DNA from: an uncultured SAR324 cluster bacterium
GTDB lineage: Bacteria; SAR324; NAC60-12
Direction: 5' to 3'
Assembly: GCA_905182865.1 (NCBI GenBank)
Contig: CAJJCY010000003.1
Span: 283,001 to 347,000, forward strand
Length of the DNA: 64,000 bases
The translations under genes were made by a program, and so were the position numbers. Positions 39,246-50,135 of this stretch are shown piece by piece. Position 1 is the first letter of the stretch, and each line of letters starts with the position of its first letter. A model generated the notes under the pieces. That model was not told the DNA's origin, searched no databases, and saw only the letters and a list, made by a program, of their open reading frames with translations.

Positions 39246-39414
39246 GTTATAAATAGGAGTAGACAGAGCTTATACAGAAATATTTAAATGCAATGTCACA
39301 AAGGAAAATTTTGAAAATCAGGGCTGAATGATAAGTATCAGTAGCTTCACACCAAGGTTTAAACAAGGTGCTTTCAAGTAGCTATGATTAACCAAAATTT
39401 TTTGGTTGTATATT

Positions 39415-40365
39415 TCAAGATGAGGAAAGAGCAGTCAGAAGATCATGTTCATCTAAGTAATTACGCGCGGCTTCAATGTCCTGCTTAATTTGATTTTGCA
39501 AATCTTCTATACCTGAAAATTTCTTTTCCGGCCTCAACTGAAAAAGCGGAATAACCTCCAAATACTTACCATAAATAACTTTTTCAAAATCAAAAATAAA
39601 AGTTTCTACAGTTACTGAATTTTCACCGAATGTAGGTCTTTTACCAACATTGGTAACACCGAAATGAGTTTTTTCTGCCAATTTTATTTTGCTGACATAG
39701 ACGCCGTTTGGCAAAGCTAGGGTGATTCCAGGCTGGATGTTTGCAGTAGGAAATCCGAGTTTCTGTCCACGTTGTTCCCCATGTACTATCTCTCCGTAAA
39801 TACTGAAATCACGACCAAGATAAGACGGAATCTCTGCAAAACGATATTCTTGTATCAACTCCCGAATCAAGGTACTGCTTACTGTTTGACCTTTTTCTTG
39901 TACCGGGGCTACCTCTTCCAGTGAAAAGTTATATTTTTGGCTTAGAGTTTCCAGCAACTTGAAGTCTCCTGCACGGTATTTCCCAAAACGGAAGTCATAA
40001 CCAATGACTAATTTTGCCAAATCAAAACATTTGATCAAAAACTGAAGAGCGAATTCTTCCGGAGGCATTTGTGAAAGTTCCTTAGTAAACTGTATCACAT
40101 GCAGTTCATCGAGACCTATTTTCTCAAGTAAACGCAGTTGATGAACAGACGTGCTAATTCGCGAAACTGATTTTTTGGAATGAACTATTTCTTGAGGATG
40201 TGGATCAAAAGTCACCAATGCACTGACACATCCACGTGTTTTTGCTTCCTGGACTGCGGTACTGATCAAAGCGTGGTGACCTAGGTGTATTCCATCAAAA
40301 TTTCCGATTGTTACAACAGAACTATGAATATTTGCTGTATTTTTCTGGAATTTGAAGACTTGCAT
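39415..40365 (-). CDS. ribF: bifunctional riboflavin kinase / FAD synthetase
   Basis: 316 residues. N-terminal FAD synthetase: VVTIGNFDGIHLGHHALIST and GYDFRFGKYRAGDF. C-terminal flavokinase: GEQRGQKLGFPTANIQPG and NVGKRPTFGENSVTVETFIF. Makes FMN and then FAD from riboflavin. Stands alone on the minus strand with converging GNAT on the left. Confidence 0.95.
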   Translation of the reverse strand: MQVFKFQKNTANIHSSVVTIGNFDGIHLGHHALISTAVQEAKTRGCVSALVTFDPHPQEIVHSKKSVSRISTSVHQLRLLEKIGLDELHVIQFTKELSQMPPEEFALQFLIKCFDLAKLVIGYDFRFGKYRAGDFKLLETLSQKYNFSLEEVAPVQEKGQTVSSTLIRELIQEYRFAEIPSYLGRDFSIYGEIVHGEQRGQKLGFPTANIQPGITLALPNGVYVSKIKLAEKTHFGVTNVGKRPTFGENSVTVETFIFDFEKVIYGKYLEVIPLFQLRPEKKFSGIEDLQNQIKQDIEAARNYLDEHDLLTALSSS

Positions 40366-40500
40366 AAATAACTTTAGATACTGAAATTATATAATAATTA
40401 TTAAATTATTGTTTTGAGATGTCCTTCCAGAAAGCACCAAAGAAAAATAAAAATATGGTTCTAAAACCTTAAGTGTTTGGTTAAAATATACAAGCCGTAA

Positions 40501-41658
40501 TTACTCAGAAAGACTGTAAACCAGGGTCTGTGCTGTCACATATTTTACATGGGGTACTTGATACAATTTTCCGGAAATTATATCTTCTGCAGGCTGACCG
40601 TCGGTCGTATGTATAATGTCCGTCAATATTTCACATTCTCGACCTTCCGGAGTAATTCCGAGCAAAGGAGTTCCACGCCGGAATGATTTACGGGTCAACA
40701 ATATCAGATGCTCTTCTTTTACAGCCTCAACTACATATCCGGTCAATGTTTCACCATGATCCTTGAGGTGCGGATTTTTTATGCGCTCAATTGACAAGTC
40801 AGTCCTGTTTGCGTGAAAGAAGCCATGTGTAATCTTGGTGGGCCATTTTGTTTTTAATACTTTGATTTTCTTTTTATCAAATGCTTCTAGCAGTCCATCG
40901 ATTTTCTTAATCCACGTGCCTGAAAAATTCAGATGCCGCAAATCCAGCCTTAAAACACTCAAGCCTGAATTCTCCAGTTCCGGCAGAAAATCTAAGAGAA
41001 ATAAATCTCGATGATGAAACATGAAAGTACCGTGTTGATTTTCGATGGTCGGAAACATTCTTTGGGGTTGATCACTGGGGATCAAAGTTTTTTCTATGTA
41101 ATTTGAGGTGTCATTTGAAAGACTGTGTAAATTTAATAGCTTACGAGGTGTGTAAAACAATAGTATTCTGCCGGCAGCTAATATTTCACAGGGAACAGTC
41201 AAGATTTGACTATACTCCTTTAAGATAGATTTTGGCAACTCAGTTGAAAGAACCAAACGTTGCAGCTGCTGGCCAAAATATTTGATCCAGCGTTGAAGCC
41301 CTGTTAAATTATGGTTACCGGTTTCAACTATCAAATGAATTGGAAGTTCCGGATGTTCCTGCCGGATCCATTCTGCAGCTCCAATATCCTGGACGCGGAT
41401 TGCGTAAAATCTTGCTAAAGGCAGACGACTCAACAGCGAAAGACTGTCCTGGAATGTTTTCTCTGTGCTGAGTATGTCCCACTGTAATACAGGTGACATT
41501 TTGGCAACAAGTGCTGCATCGATAAGTGTAAGCAGAGACTTTGTGTCTAAGCTTCCCATTCGACTCAGTGATTTGTGCTCTAAAATTACTTCACGGATTG
41601 AAGTTTTTATGATTTGTTTTAACTGCGAGGGACTTTCGAGGTAAGTACTAAACTGCAT
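40501..41658 (-). CDS. U32 family peptidase-like protein
   Basis: About 385 residues. LQRLVLSTELPKSILKEYSQ, the VPCEILAAGRILLFYTPRKL strand and a C-terminal domain (HGETLTGYVVEAVKEEHLIL, GTPLLGITPEGRE, DGQPAEDIISGKLYQV) follow the layout of U32 proteins such as the UbiV/RlhA group. The Fe-S cysteines of those proteins are not evident. ATG 41658 overlaps the CcmA-like stop (TAATG), so translation is coupled. Function uncertain: peptidase or RNA/ubiquinone modification. Confidence 0.65.
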   Translation of the reverse strand: MQFSTYLESPSQLKQIIKTSIREVILEHKSLSRMGSLDTKSLLTLIDAALVAKMSPVLQWDILSTEKTFQDSLSLLSRLPLARFYAIRVQDIGAAEWIRQEHPELPIHLIVETGNHNLTGLQRWIKYFGQQLQRLVLSTELPKSILKEYSQILTVPCEILAAGRILLFYTPRKLLNLHSLSNDTSNYIEKTLIPSDQPQRMFPTIENQHGTFMFHHRDLFLLDFLPELENSGLSVLRLDLRHLNFSGTWIKKIDGLLEAFDKKKIKVLKTKWPTKITHGFFHANRTDLSIERIKNPHLKDHGETLTGYVVEAVKEEHLILLTRKSFRRGTPLLGITPEGRECEILTDIIHTTDGQPAEDIISGKLYQVPHVKYVTAQTLVYSLSE

Positions 41659-42353
41659 TATTCTTCCAGCCATGCACTACACTGGTTGACACTTAATCCT
41701 GTTGCGGGAATGTCATGTTGGATTCCTTGCCGATGTAACACAAGTACACGGGTTGCTAATTCCAGCCCCAGCTCAAGTTGGTGTGTAACCATCAATACGG
41801 TACCACCTTGTTGTTGAAATTTCTGAAGATAATTCTGAAACCAATGAAATGAGTGTTGATCAAGTCCAGTGTAAGGTTCATCGAGGATTAAAACTTTCGG
41901 TTGGTACAACATTAAACGACCTATCATTAAACGCTTTGTCATTCCGCTGCTAAAATTACGAACTGGCAGCCGGGCAACATGGGTTAGGTCGATTTGCTCT
42001 AAAATATTGTCAATTTTGATGTTCAGTTCGTTCACTCCATAAAGGTTTCCAAACAGCCGCAAATTATCTATTGAACTGAGATCACCATACAACCTGTTTT
42101 CATGCGACATGCTTCCAATTATGTGAAGCCATTCCTGCAAGTGCTCTTTTCGATTTCTACCACGAAAAGAAATTGTTCCACGGGTGGGTTTCATCAGTGA
42201 ACTGATAATATGAAGCAAAGTCGTTTTGCCTGCACCGTTATTTCCAATCAGCATCACGAATTCGCCTGCATCTATAGAGAAACAAATGTTTTCAAGGATG
42301 GAACGAAAACCGAAACGTTTACTGACTCGTTCAAGGCTTAAGAGAGCAGACAT
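41658..42353 (-). CDS. ccmA: ABC transporter ATPase, CcmA-like
   Basis: 231 residues: Walker A GNNGAGKTTLLHIISSLM, signature NFSSGMTKRLMIGRLMLYQP, Walker B VLILDEPYTGLD, switch His in MVTHQ. LYGDLSSIDNLRLFGNLYGV resembles the CcmA pattern for haem export in cytochrome c maturation. No CcmB or CcmC permease is next to it, so another ABC function is possible. Confidence 0.72.
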   Translation of the reverse strand: MSALLSLERVSKRFGFRSILENICFSIDAGEFVMLIGNNGAGKTTLLHIISSLMKPTRGTISFRGRNRKEHLQEWLHIIGSMSHENRLYGDLSSIDNLRLFGNLYGVNELNIKIDNILEQIDLTHVARLPVRNFSSGMTKRLMIGRLMLYQPKVLILDEPYTGLDQHSFHWFQNYLQKFQQQGGTVLMVTHQLELGLELATRVLVLHRQGIQHDIPATGLSVNQCSAWLEE

Positions 42354-42382
42354 GCTGGGTAAAAGATATAAAGGATTTTATG

Positions 42383-43321
42383 CTATCTCTTGATTGGGTG
42401 AGCTTCATCAAAAATAAGTTTATTTTTCTCATTCCAAATAAGGATTCGAATGAAGGTTCCAGGCTTAACTTTGGTGAATTTCCTTGATATAACTCTATAT
42501 CGCTTGATTTTATATGGAATGGAAGTTTGCCTGCGAAATGCGATGTCGTTTTCGAGATTTTTCTTAGAGGAAAGATACATTCCAGTGCGGCCTCTTTGGA
42601 GATCTTTTGATTTATTAGTAAGACTATAACTGACACTGACTCGAGTGCCTTTTGAAGCTATCTTTAATTTTTCTACAGTTATGATTGGATTATCTATGAT
42701 CAGGGGTTTTCGTTTTTTTACCGCCGAAACAGGAGAAGAAGATTTTTGTTTGATTTTTTTATTTTTTTGTTCAAGTTTGCTTATTACGGCTTTCAACTCC
42801 GAAATTTTTGTCTGAACATTTTTATTTTCAGTTTTTGACTCAGTTAATGATGCCTGTTCACTTAGACGTTGCTGTTTTAGGGAACGAACCTTAAGCTGAA
42901 GGTTGTTGATCTGAACTTGAGTAGATTTTTTTTCAAGTTGAAACTGCTGAACCACTTGTTCACGCTGACCAAGGATTGATTTAATTTCAGAAAGTTCTTT
43001 ACCTTGTTGATATATGAGGGACTCCTGCTGTTCTTTCAGCTTCTTCTGCTTTGAAGACTGGGATAAAATCTGTAGTTCCCATTCACTGTCCTGTTGACTA
43101 GATTTCTTTAATTTTGAGATTAGACTGTTACTTCGAGTCTTTTCTTGATCGATTTGCAACTTAAACTGTTCTTGATTCTGAATACCAGTATAATGTAGAA
43201 ATGCAATTACACCTGACAATGCTGCAATAATTATAATCAAAAACCATAAAATATACTTAATATTGTTCAGGAGGAATGCCAAACCGCGGTTTTCTCCAAC
43301 AACATAGAAGTTATGTTCCAT
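42383..43321 (-). CDS. single-pass membrane coiled-coil protein, unknown
   Basis: 312 residues. One membrane segment (YILWFLIIIIAALSGVIAFL, about 24-44), then a long Gln/Lys/Glu-rich coiled coil (about 55-205), a basic hinge (VSAVKKRKPLIIDNP) and a C-terminal beta-rich domain (KIASKGTRVSVSYSLTNKSK, RVISRKFTKVKPGTFIRILI) that resembles an Ig-like or FixG-type fold. Periplasmic C-terminus likely. I know no family for it. Lies between dprA and the ccmA-like gene in the same direction. Confidence 0.6.
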   Translation of the reverse strand: MEHNFYVVGENRGLAFLLNNIKYILWFLIIIIAALSGVIAFLHYTGIQNQEQFKLQIDQEKTRSNSLISKLKKSSQQDSEWELQILSQSSKQKKLKEQQESLIYQQGKELSEIKSILGQREQVVQQFQLEKKSTQVQINNLQLKVRSLKQQRLSEQASLTESKTENKNVQTKISELKAVISKLEQKNKKIKQKSSSPVSAVKKRKPLIIDNPIITVEKLKIASKGTRVSVSYSLTNKSKDLQRGRTGMYLSSKKNLENDIAFRRQTSIPYKIKRYRVISRKFTKVKPGTFIRILIWNEKNKLIFDEAHPIKR

Positions 43322-43338
43322 TTTACTAATCGAATGTA

Positions 43339-44520
43339 TTAATTTGAAGGAATTTCAAGTTCGACTCTGAGACGGTAAATTTGTCCGCCAATGTTTTCTA
43401 CTGTACCAGTTAATTCTAATTCAAGCAAGGTGGCCAATAAAAAATTCATTTCAAGACCTGTTTGTTCGTAAATTGCGTCAATTTCCTCAACTCCGTCATT
43501 TAATGCTTTAAGAATCCTACTTTGTTTTTCACCTAAATCATCAGGATTTACCTTTTTGAATCCGGTCTCGCCATCAGGAGAAAGAGTAAGATTGGTTCCA
43601 GTGGCAGAAATAAGTGATAATTCCTCCAAAATATCTTCTGCACTGCTGACCAGCTTAGCATGCTGACGTGCAATCAAACTGTTAGTACCTGAGCTTGCAG
43701 CGGAATCTACCCGGCCAGGGACAGCAAATACTTCCCTGTTCTGCTCAAGCGCAAATGCGGCTGTGATTTTTGCACCGCTTTTTTTGCGGGCTTCAGTGAC
43801 TACTATTCCCATTGACAAACCACTGATTACACGGTTCCGGATAGGAAAATTTCTTGCAAGTGGCTTTACGCCCAGGGGAAATTCGGAAACCAGTGCTCCA
43901 TTCTTTAAAATTTCTTCAGCTAAGTTTTTATTTTCTGGAGGATAAATATGCTGCAACCCACCTGCAAGTACGGAAATGGTTTTTAATCCAAATTCCAATG
44001 CAGTTTCGTGTGCCACTGTGTCGATACCTTTCGCAAGCCCGCTTACAATAATCATGTCTGGGACATATTGTGAGATTTCTTTAACGAGTCGGCGCGTTTG
44101 TTGTTTTCCATATGCTGTGCAACCCCTGGAGCCGACGAAAGCAAGGCAGGGACTTTCTGCATGCTTTAATTCACCCTGCCAGTACAATACACTTGGTGGA
44201 GTGGATATTTGCTGTAGTCGCAAAGGATATCCGGATGAATCAGGACAAAAAAGCCGTACTCCGGGCGATTCTTCAATGATCCGCTTTTCTATGTTAAAAC
44301 TATGAGATTGCGTAGCTTTTGAAATCAGGTTCGCTAATTTTGATGAGATTTTAAACTGTTCAATCAAAATTTCAGGTCTCGTTTTCAGCAGATCCTCTAC
44401 ACTGCCTATGTGTTCAATTAAATTCCGGATCTTTTTGTAACCGATTCCGGAAATCAGACTCAATGCCAGCCAAGACCATGCAGGATCAGATTTGTCAGGT
44501 TTAAGAACATTTTCCGTCAT
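43339..44520 (-). CDS. dprA: DNA processing protein DprA
   Basis: 393 residues: helix-hairpin-helix start (LISGIGYKKIRNLIEHIGSV), Rossmann core with LAFVGSRGCTAYGKQQTRRL, SGLAKGIDTVAHETALEFG, AVPGRVDSAASSGTNSLI, and a winged-helix tail (LKALNDGVEEIDAIYEQTGL). It loads RecA on incoming single-stranded DNA in transformation. Starts 11 bases after smpB. Whether this organism is competent cannot be told here. Confidence 0.95.
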   Translation of the reverse strand: MTENVLKPDKSDPAWSWLALSLISGIGYKKIRNLIEHIGSVEDLLKTRPEILIEQFKISSKLANLISKATQSHSFNIEKRIIEESPGVRLFCPDSSGYPLRLQQISTPPSVLYWQGELKHAESPCLAFVGSRGCTAYGKQQTRRLVKEISQYVPDMIIVSGLAKGIDTVAHETALEFGLKTISVLAGGLQHIYPPENKNLAEEILKNGALVSEFPLGVKPLARNFPIRNRVISGLSMGIVVTEARKKSGAKITAAFALEQNREVFAVPGRVDSAASSGTNSLIARQHAKLVSSAEDILEELSLISATGTNLTLSPDGETGFKKVNPDDLGEKQSRILKALNDGVEEIDAIYEQTGLEMNFLLATLLELELTGTVENIGGQIYRLRVELEIPSN

Positions 44521-44531
44521 GGCGCTCCATT

Positions 44532-44987
44532 TTATGTGCGTTCGCTGAGTGCGCGCTCAACTTCTCGTTGAGCATCTCGCTTTTTCATGGTTTGACGTTT
44601 ATCATGCAGCTTTTTTCCACGTCCAAGGGCTATTTCCATTTTCATAATTCCTCCTTTGAGGTATATTTTCAGAGGTATTAATGTGAGACCTTGCTCTTTT
44701 ACCTGCCCATAAAGGCGGCGAATTTCTGAGCGGTGAAGTAGTAAACGTCTTGGACGAAGCGGCTCATGATTGTGGCGGTTACCAAAATCATATTGTGAAA
44801 TATGTGCATTCAGTAAATATACCTGCAGGGTGTCATCAACACGGCAGTAACTTTCTGCCAGATTGATTTGACCGGCACGAACACTCTTCACCTCTGTACC
44901 CAGCAAGACAATGCCGACTTCCATAGTTTTTTGTATTTCATACTCGAACCTTGCCTTACGATTTTTTGCCAGAGTTTTGGAAGTCAT
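44532..44987 (-). CDS. smpB: SsrA-binding protein SmpB
   Basis: 151 residues, usual size. ARFEYEIQKTMEVGIVLLGT, EVKSVRAGQINLAESYCRVD, NAHISQYDFGNRHNHEP and the basic tail GKKLHDKRQTMKKRDAQREV are diagnostic. Delivers tmRNA to stalled ribosomes. No tmRNA gene seen nearby. Confidence 0.97.
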   Translation of the reverse strand: MTSKTLAKNRKARFEYEIQKTMEVGIVLLGTEVKSVRAGQINLAESYCRVDDTLQVYLLNAHISQYDFGNRHNHEPLRPRRLLLHRSEIRRLYGQVKEQGLTLIPLKIYLKGGIMKMEIALGRGKKLHDKRQTMKKRDAQREVERALSERT

Positions 44988-45043
44988 GTCTATGAAAGAA
45001 ATTCTATAATATTACCTTAAATTGAATGTGAATTATAACTGTC

Positions 45044-46444
45044 TTATCTTCGAGGAGCAAGATTGGACATATCCGGTAAATTTGATTTTACCCAGGTAAT
45101 TGCATCATCTTCTGTCTGCAAGTCTCCGTTTAGCTGTTTTTCAAATGCCTCATTCAAAACTTCTCCCATTTCTGGTCCGGGTGACATTCCCATTGCCAAG
45201 AGGTGTCTCCCCATTAACAAAGGACGTGGTGCTTCATCACGAACATTCATCCGTTCTGCTTCAGCAAGCAGCCAGTCGCCGGCATCAAAACTTTTACGTT
45301 CTTCATCAGTTAGAGTACGTCCCAAATAATCTGCCTTTGCCAACAAAACCAATTCAGGTATCCTGACACGTAAAGCCAGTCTCCTGATTGTACCGGAATT
45401 AATCCGTTCACGCTCTTTAAAAAGCTGTATTGGACGGAGGTGTTCTTTGACCAAAATTGTAACTTGTTCAATTAAAACTCGATCAGCTGTCAATCTACGT
45501 AAAAACTGTTCTGTTGGGGCAATTCCCTCGACGTCGTGAGCAGGACTTCGCCAGCGTCCCTGCAAAAATTCAGTGGTCAGCGGCTTACCAAAATCGTGAC
45601 AAAGCGCCCCAAACATCAGCTCTAAGTCCATTTTTTCATTACCTTTTCTTAAATCTGCTGCCTCGTCCAAAACAAGCAGAGTGTGTGTCCATACATCTCC
45701 TTCAGGATGCCATTTTGGATCTTGCGGGACTCCAATTAGTGCTTTCAGTTCTGGAAAATAAGCTAAAATGCCTAGAATTTTGGCTGTCTCTAGACCAATT
45801 GAAGGTCGTTTTGCTTTTAGCAGCAGTTTACGGAATTCTTCAAAAATTCGTTCCTTGGATAACTCTGCAAGGTCCAGTGTTTTGCATAATTGAACAGTTT
45901 CAGGCGCAATTTTAAATTCCAGACGTGCCGAAAACTGCATTGCTCTCAATACCCGCAAAGGATCCTCAGTAAATGCAGGTCCAACATGCCTTAATATTTT
46001 GTGCTTTATGTCTCCTAAACCATCAAATGGATCGAGCAATGTTTTGGTTAACAGATCATAACCGATACTGTTGACTGTAAAGTCACGGCGAGAAGCTGCA
46101 TCACGATAGCTCATTGTAGAATCAGGCCTTACCATAAATCCGCGATGTCCTTTTCCAGCCTTGTTCTCACGTCTGGGCAGACTAAAATCATATTCTGCAC
46201 TTGAGGTTTTAAGTTTCAGCACACCAAAACTTTTTCCAACAGCATGAATATTTCCAAAATTCTGGAGAACGGATTCCAGTACTTCCGGACTAATTCCGAA
46301 TATTTCCACATCAAAGTCTTTTAAACTTTTGCGGCCCATACAATGGTCCCTCACCGCACCACCGACTAGAATACTGCGTCCTTCGGATTTGGCAATGGCA
46401 TTTGCAATTTTTATTAGTTCAGGAGGAGTTGACAGGAGGGGCAT
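45044..46444 (-). CDS. cca: tRNA nucleotidyltransferase / poly(A) polymerase family with HD domain
   Basis: 466 residues. Class II head: SILVGGAVRDHCMGRKSLKD, FDVEIFG (DxE metal ligands), RRDFTVNSIGYDL, DPLRVLRAMQFSARLEF. A C-terminal HD phosphohydrolase domain (MFGALCHDFGKPLTTEF, VKEHLRPIQLF) is as in full-length bacterial CCA enzymes. Adds or repairs the tRNA CCA end. Confidence 0.9.
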   Translation of the reverse strand: MPLLSTPPELIKIANAIAKSEGRSILVGGAVRDHCMGRKSLKDFDVEIFGISPEVLESVLQNFGNIHAVGKSFGVLKLKTSSAEYDFSLPRRENKAGKGHRGFMVRPDSTMSYRDAASRRDFTVNSIGYDLLTKTLLDPFDGLGDIKHKILRHVGPAFTEDPLRVLRAMQFSARLEFKIAPETVQLCKTLDLAELSKERIFEEFRKLLLKAKRPSIGLETAKILGILAYFPELKALIGVPQDPKWHPEGDVWTHTLLVLDEAADLRKGNEKMDLELMFGALCHDFGKPLTTEFLQGRWRSPAHDVEGIAPTEQFLRRLTADRVLIEQVTILVKEHLRPIQLFKERERINSGTIRRLALRVRIPELVLLAKADYLGRTLTDEERKSFDAGDWLLAEAERMNVRDEAPRPLLMGRHLLAMGMSPGPEMGEVLNEAFEKQLNGDLQTEDDAITWVKSNLPDMSNLAPRR

Positions 46445-46624
46445 TAAGTCTTTCAGGTTTAAAAATCATTTCGTTGTCTAACATATTTTGTTTCAAACAA
46501 GTCAATAATAATATTTTTCCGGAATAGTTTGGATTAGCTTAGCAGTTGAAGAATTGATTAAGTCCTAAAGACTTTTCTAAGCAATTTATGTTAATAGTGT
46601 TTAAGTTGAACCGGATACTTATTA

Positions 46625-47563
46625 TTAGCTGCGTTTCAATAGTTCATCAAAATATTCTATGGTTGGCTTCAGGCCTTCTTTGAGTTTTATTTTAGGTTCC
46701 CAGCCAAGTTTTTCTTTAGCCAGCGTGATATCCGGTTGACGTCGCCCCGGATCATCCGGTCTTGCTTCCACTTTCACAAGCTTGGAGCTGGAATTAGTCA
46801 TTTTCAATACTGTTTCAGCCAACTCAATCATAGTAAACTCGCCAGGATTTCCTGTATTCACCGGTCCAGTAAAATTTTCTGTGTTCATCATTCGATACAT
46901 TGCATCTACCAATTCTGTCACATAACAAAAACTGCGACTTTGCAGTCCATCTCCATGGATGGTGATTGGTTCACCTTTGAGTGCTGCAACTATAAAATTG
47001 CTGACGACTCTGCCGTCTTCGGGATGCATTCTGGGACCGTATGTGTTGAAGATACGCACGATTTTTACATCAACCTGACTTTGCCTGTGATAGTCCATCA
47101 TTAAAGTTTCTGCAATACGCTTTCCTTCATCATAGCAGCTTCGCAAACCAATCGGATTGACGTTACCAAAATAGCTCTCCTGTTGTGGATGTGCCTGCGG
47201 GTCACCATAAACCTCTGAAGTTGAAGCCTGCAAAATACGGGCTTTTACTCGTTTTGCCAAACCCAGCATGTTGAGTGTACCCATGACATTAGTTTTTACA
47301 GTTTTTACAGGATTGTACTGATAATGAATTGGTGATGCAGGACAGGCCAGGTTGAAAATCCAATCCACTTCTAAAAGAATAGGTTCCACAATATCGTGAC
47401 GGATCAACTCAAAATTTGTCTCATCTGAAAGCTGACTGAGATTTTCTTTGCTTCCAGTAAAAAAATTATCAATTGCAATAACCTCGTGTCCTTCATCAAT
47501 CAGCCGGTCACAAAGAAATGACCCTACAAAACCGGCACCACCGGTAACTAGAACTTTTTTCAT
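46625..47563 (-). CDS. uxs: UDP-glucuronate decarboxylase (UXS-like SDR)
   Basis: 312 residues from ATG 47563 (AGAGA upstream); longer upstream frame lacks a ribosome site. [20 protein letters not shown] is the NAD site, [12 protein letters not shown]-like [20 protein letters not shown] is typical of UXS, and the catalytic Tyr/Lys are in [12 protein letters not shown]. The [11 protein letters not shown] spelling differs from the usual [10 protein letters not shown] only slightly. It converts UDP-GlcA to UDP-xylose for surface polysaccharide. Confidence 0.88.
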   Translation of the reverse strand: MKKVLVTGGAGFVGSFLCDRLIDEGHEVIAIDNFFTGSKENLSQLSDETNFELIRHDIVEPILLEVDWIFNLACPASPIHYQYNPVKTVKTNVMGTLNMLGLAKRVKARILQASTSEVYGDPQAHPQQESYFGNVNPIGLRSCYDEGKRIAETLMMDYHRQSQVDVKIVRIFNTYGPRMHPEDGRVVSNFIVAALKGEPITIHGDGLQSRSFCYVTELVDAMYRMMNTENFTGPVNTGNPGEFTMIELAETVLKMTNSSSKLVKVEARPDDPGRRQPDITLAKEKLGWEPKIKLKEGLKPTIEYFDELLKRS

Positions 47564-47951
47564 TTGAATAATCTCTGTGAATTGTGAAAAAGTACAAAGA
47601 ACATTATATCCTGATATAATAGTAAGGTACAAGGAAGTCCGGAGTGTAAAGGACTAATAATCCAAAATCCGGCATGAGTCAGATTTGTTGTAGGTAGAAT
47701 TAGTTCAACCAGAGATTAAGAAAACTTTACATACAATCTGAAATAGCATTGCGACTTTTTTAGAGTCAGATTATTATTTGCTGATAGAATCCTGCTGATA
47801 AACGTATAATTAATTACTGAAAAAAGCGGTATCAGGATGTCGCTTGAATAACATGTTGCATAACCAAGCGTTGAACGGGAATTTACGAAAATGTTAATCG
47901 AGTAAATACCTGAAGACTTTGCTGGGAAATTTCATTATCGAAGGAGGAATT
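47564..47951. other. recA upstream region
   Basis: Nearly 390 bases separate divergent uxs and recA. I found no convincing LexA site of the known classes. A short inverted repeat AAGCG...CGCTT (about 47825-47847) is present. The recA ribosome site GGAGG is at 47943-47947. Confidence 0.4.
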
Positions 47952-48989
47952 ATGTTGACTGAAGAAAGACAAAAAGATTTAGAAACCGCAATTCAGCAAA
48001 TTGAACGCCAGTATGGAAAAGGTTCTATCATGAAAATGGATGGTTCAACTGTGGGGCAATACCCTGCAGTGAGTGCCGGTAATTTAGCGTTGGACATTGC
48101 ACTAGGCATAGGGGGCTTACCTCGAGGACGGATAGTTGAAATTTATGGTCCGGAAGCATCTGGTAAAACAACCTTAGCCTTGTGTGCGATTGCGGAGATT
48201 CAAAAAACAGGTGGAATAGCTGTTTTCATAGACGCCGAACATGCGTTTGACCGAAACAATGCCAAAACTCTGGGTGTTCAGGTGGAAGATCTCCTTCTGG
48301 CCCAACCAGACTATGGCGAGCAGGGTCTTGAAATTGCGGAGCAGCTTGTACGCGTCGGCAAAGTTGATATGGTTGTTATAGATTCTGTGGCTGCCTTGGT
48401 ACCAAAAAATGAGCTGGAAGGAGATATGGGCGATTCCCATATGGGGTTGCACGCACGTTTGATGTCACAGGCACTTCGCAAATTATCCGGTGTAATATCC
48501 AAATCAAATACTATTTTCATATTTATAAATCAGCTTCGTTCAAAAATTGGAGTGGTTTTTGGAAATCCAGAAACAACGACTGGTGGCAATGCCCTCAAAT
48601 TTTATTCCACTGTACGTCTGGATGTACGACGGGCGAGCCAGATTAAGAGCGGAGATGAAGTAAGGGGGCACAGGATGAAAATCAAGGTGGCAAAAAATAA
48701 ATTGGCGCCGCCTTTTCGTATTGCAGAAGTTGATTTGATCTATGGAGTTGGAATTTCCAAAATGGGAGTTTTAATCGATTTAGCTGTGAATGATGAAATT
48801 GTGCAAAAGAGCGGAACATGGTTCTCTTTCGAGAAAGACAGATTGGGACAGGGACGTGAAAACTCGATCAAATTTTTAGAAGAAAACCCTGAAATTGCAG
48901 ACACCATCAATCTCAAAGTAAGGAAATTTCACAATCTTGATTTTTCAGATACAAGCGAAGAAACGCAGGAAACTGCTGAGGATGAATGA
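47952..48989 (+). CDS. recA: recombinase RecA
   Basis: 345 residues from ATG 47952 with GGAGG 4 bases upstream; an earlier in-frame start at 47919 is not needed. Walker [76 protein letters not shown] and the acidic tail. Mediates strand exchange and SOS induction. Its stop overlaps the mnmH start (ATGA). Confidence 0.97.
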   Translation: MLTEERQKDLETAIQQIERQYGKGSIMKMDGSTVGQYPAVSAGNLALDIALGIGGLPRGRIVEIYGPEASGKTTLALCAIAEIQKTGGIAVFIDAEHAFDRNNAKTLGVQVEDLLLAQPDYGEQGLEIAEQLVRVGKVDMVVIDSVAALVPKNELEGDMGDSHMGLHARLMSQALRKLSGVISKSNTIFIFINQLRSKIGVVFGNPETTTGGNALKFYSTVRLDVRRASQIKSGDEVRGHRMKIKVAKNKLAPPFRIAEVDLIYGVGISKMGVLIDLAVNDEIVQKSGTWFSFEKDRLGQGRENSIKFLEENPEIADTINLKVRKFHNLDFSDTSEETQETAEDE

Positions 48990-50074
48990 GTACTTGCGAC
49001 TCTCTGCCATATCAATCGAAACACCCACAACAAAGTGCAGAGGACTTTCTTAATGGAAGTATAGGGCTTTTTTCTGCTGAAGAAGCTCTTTCAGATGGCA
49101 TTATTCTGGTTGATGTACGTACGGCAGAGGAATTTGCCAAAGGCAGTATTCCTGAAGCTCTGAGTCGTCCATTGTTTGATAACATGGAGCGTGCAGAAAT
49201 TGGAACAATATACAAACAGATTGGCAGGGATGCAGCAGTTGACAAAGGTTTAAAGATTGTTGAACCGAGACTGCAGCATTTCTTAAATTCGCTTTTAGAT
49301 TTAAAATCCCATCAACTAGTCATATATTGTGCCCGCGGCGGAATGAGATCCGCTTCCGTTGTCAGGCTGTTACAGCATCACGGATTCAGGGCTGCACAAA
49401 TGCAGGGTGGATATAAGAGTTTTCGGCAATATGTGCTGCAACAGCTTGAAAAACCAATGCCGTCTTTCATTGTCCTGCATGGTCAGACTGGTGTAGGAAA
49501 AACCTTGCTCCTGAATAAACTGCCGGATCATATAGATTTGGAAGGTCTGGCAGGGCATCGAAGTTCTTTATTTGGTGCCATAAATAAAACTCCTCGGTCA
49601 CAGAAAAACTTTGAAGGACTGCTTGTTCAAAAATTGAGAACACTCCCAGAGGCTCTACCTCTGTTTGTGGAAGGAGAGAGCCGTAAAGTGGGGCAGGTAT
49701 TTCTTCCATATTCCCTCGCAAATGCGATGAAATCCGGGATGTTGGTGCTGCTGAGTGCATCTATGAATACCAGGATCAGCCGTATAGTTGAGGAGTATCA
49801 AATTTGTGATGAACAGAGTATTCGACAAGTTGATTCAATTTTAATCTCATTACGCGTGTCACTTGGAAAGCTTAAAGTGGATCAATTACGCCTGTGGCTC
49901 AAAAAAGAAGAAATTGAAAAGATAGTGCACATGCTTTTGGTGGATTATTATGATCCTCTATACATGCATTCAATGAGTTCATACCAATATGTTCTAGAGT
50001 TGTCTGCAGAAGACTTGAATTTTGCTGCGGTTGAATTAATTCATTTTCGAAATGAAGTGATCAAAAGTCATTAA
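48986..50074 (+). CDS. mnmH: tRNA 2-selenouridine synthase
   Basis: 362 residues: rhodanese domain ([20 protein letters not shown], active Cys in [13 protein letters not shown]) followed by a P-loop domain ([16 protein letters not shown]) with the family-specific [10 protein letters not shown] and [10 protein letters not shown]. Replaces sulphur with selenium at the tRNA wobble uridine, so the organism probably makes selenophosphate (SelD elsewhere). Overlaps recA by 4 bases. Confidence 0.95.
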   Translation: MSTCDSLPYQSKHPQQSAEDFLNGSIGLFSAEEALSDGIILVDVRTAEEFAKGSIPEALSRPLFDNMERAEIGTIYKQIGRDAAVDKGLKIVEPRLQHFLNSLLDLKSHQLVIYCARGGMRSASVVRLLQHHGFRAAQMQGGYKSFRQYVLQQLEKPMPSFIVLHGQTGVGKTLLLNKLPDHIDLEGLAGHRSSLFGAINKTPRSQKNFEGLLVQKLRTLPEALPLFVEGESRKVGQVFLPYSLANAMKSGMLVLLSASMNTRISRIVEEYQICDEQSIRQVDSILISLRVSLGKLKVDQLRLWLKKEEIEKIVHMLLVDYYDPLYMHSMSSYQYVLELSAEDLNFAAVELIHFRNEVIKSH

Positions 50075-50135
50075 TTATTTAATATGTTTTTAGCGGCATG
50101 ATCCATTAAATTCATTTTTCTAAAAAAATCCTGAA

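Noticed and set aside
47564-47951. LexA box upstream of recA
   Set aside because: I found no match to the known Gram-negative, Gram-positive or alpha-proteobacterial SOS boxes.
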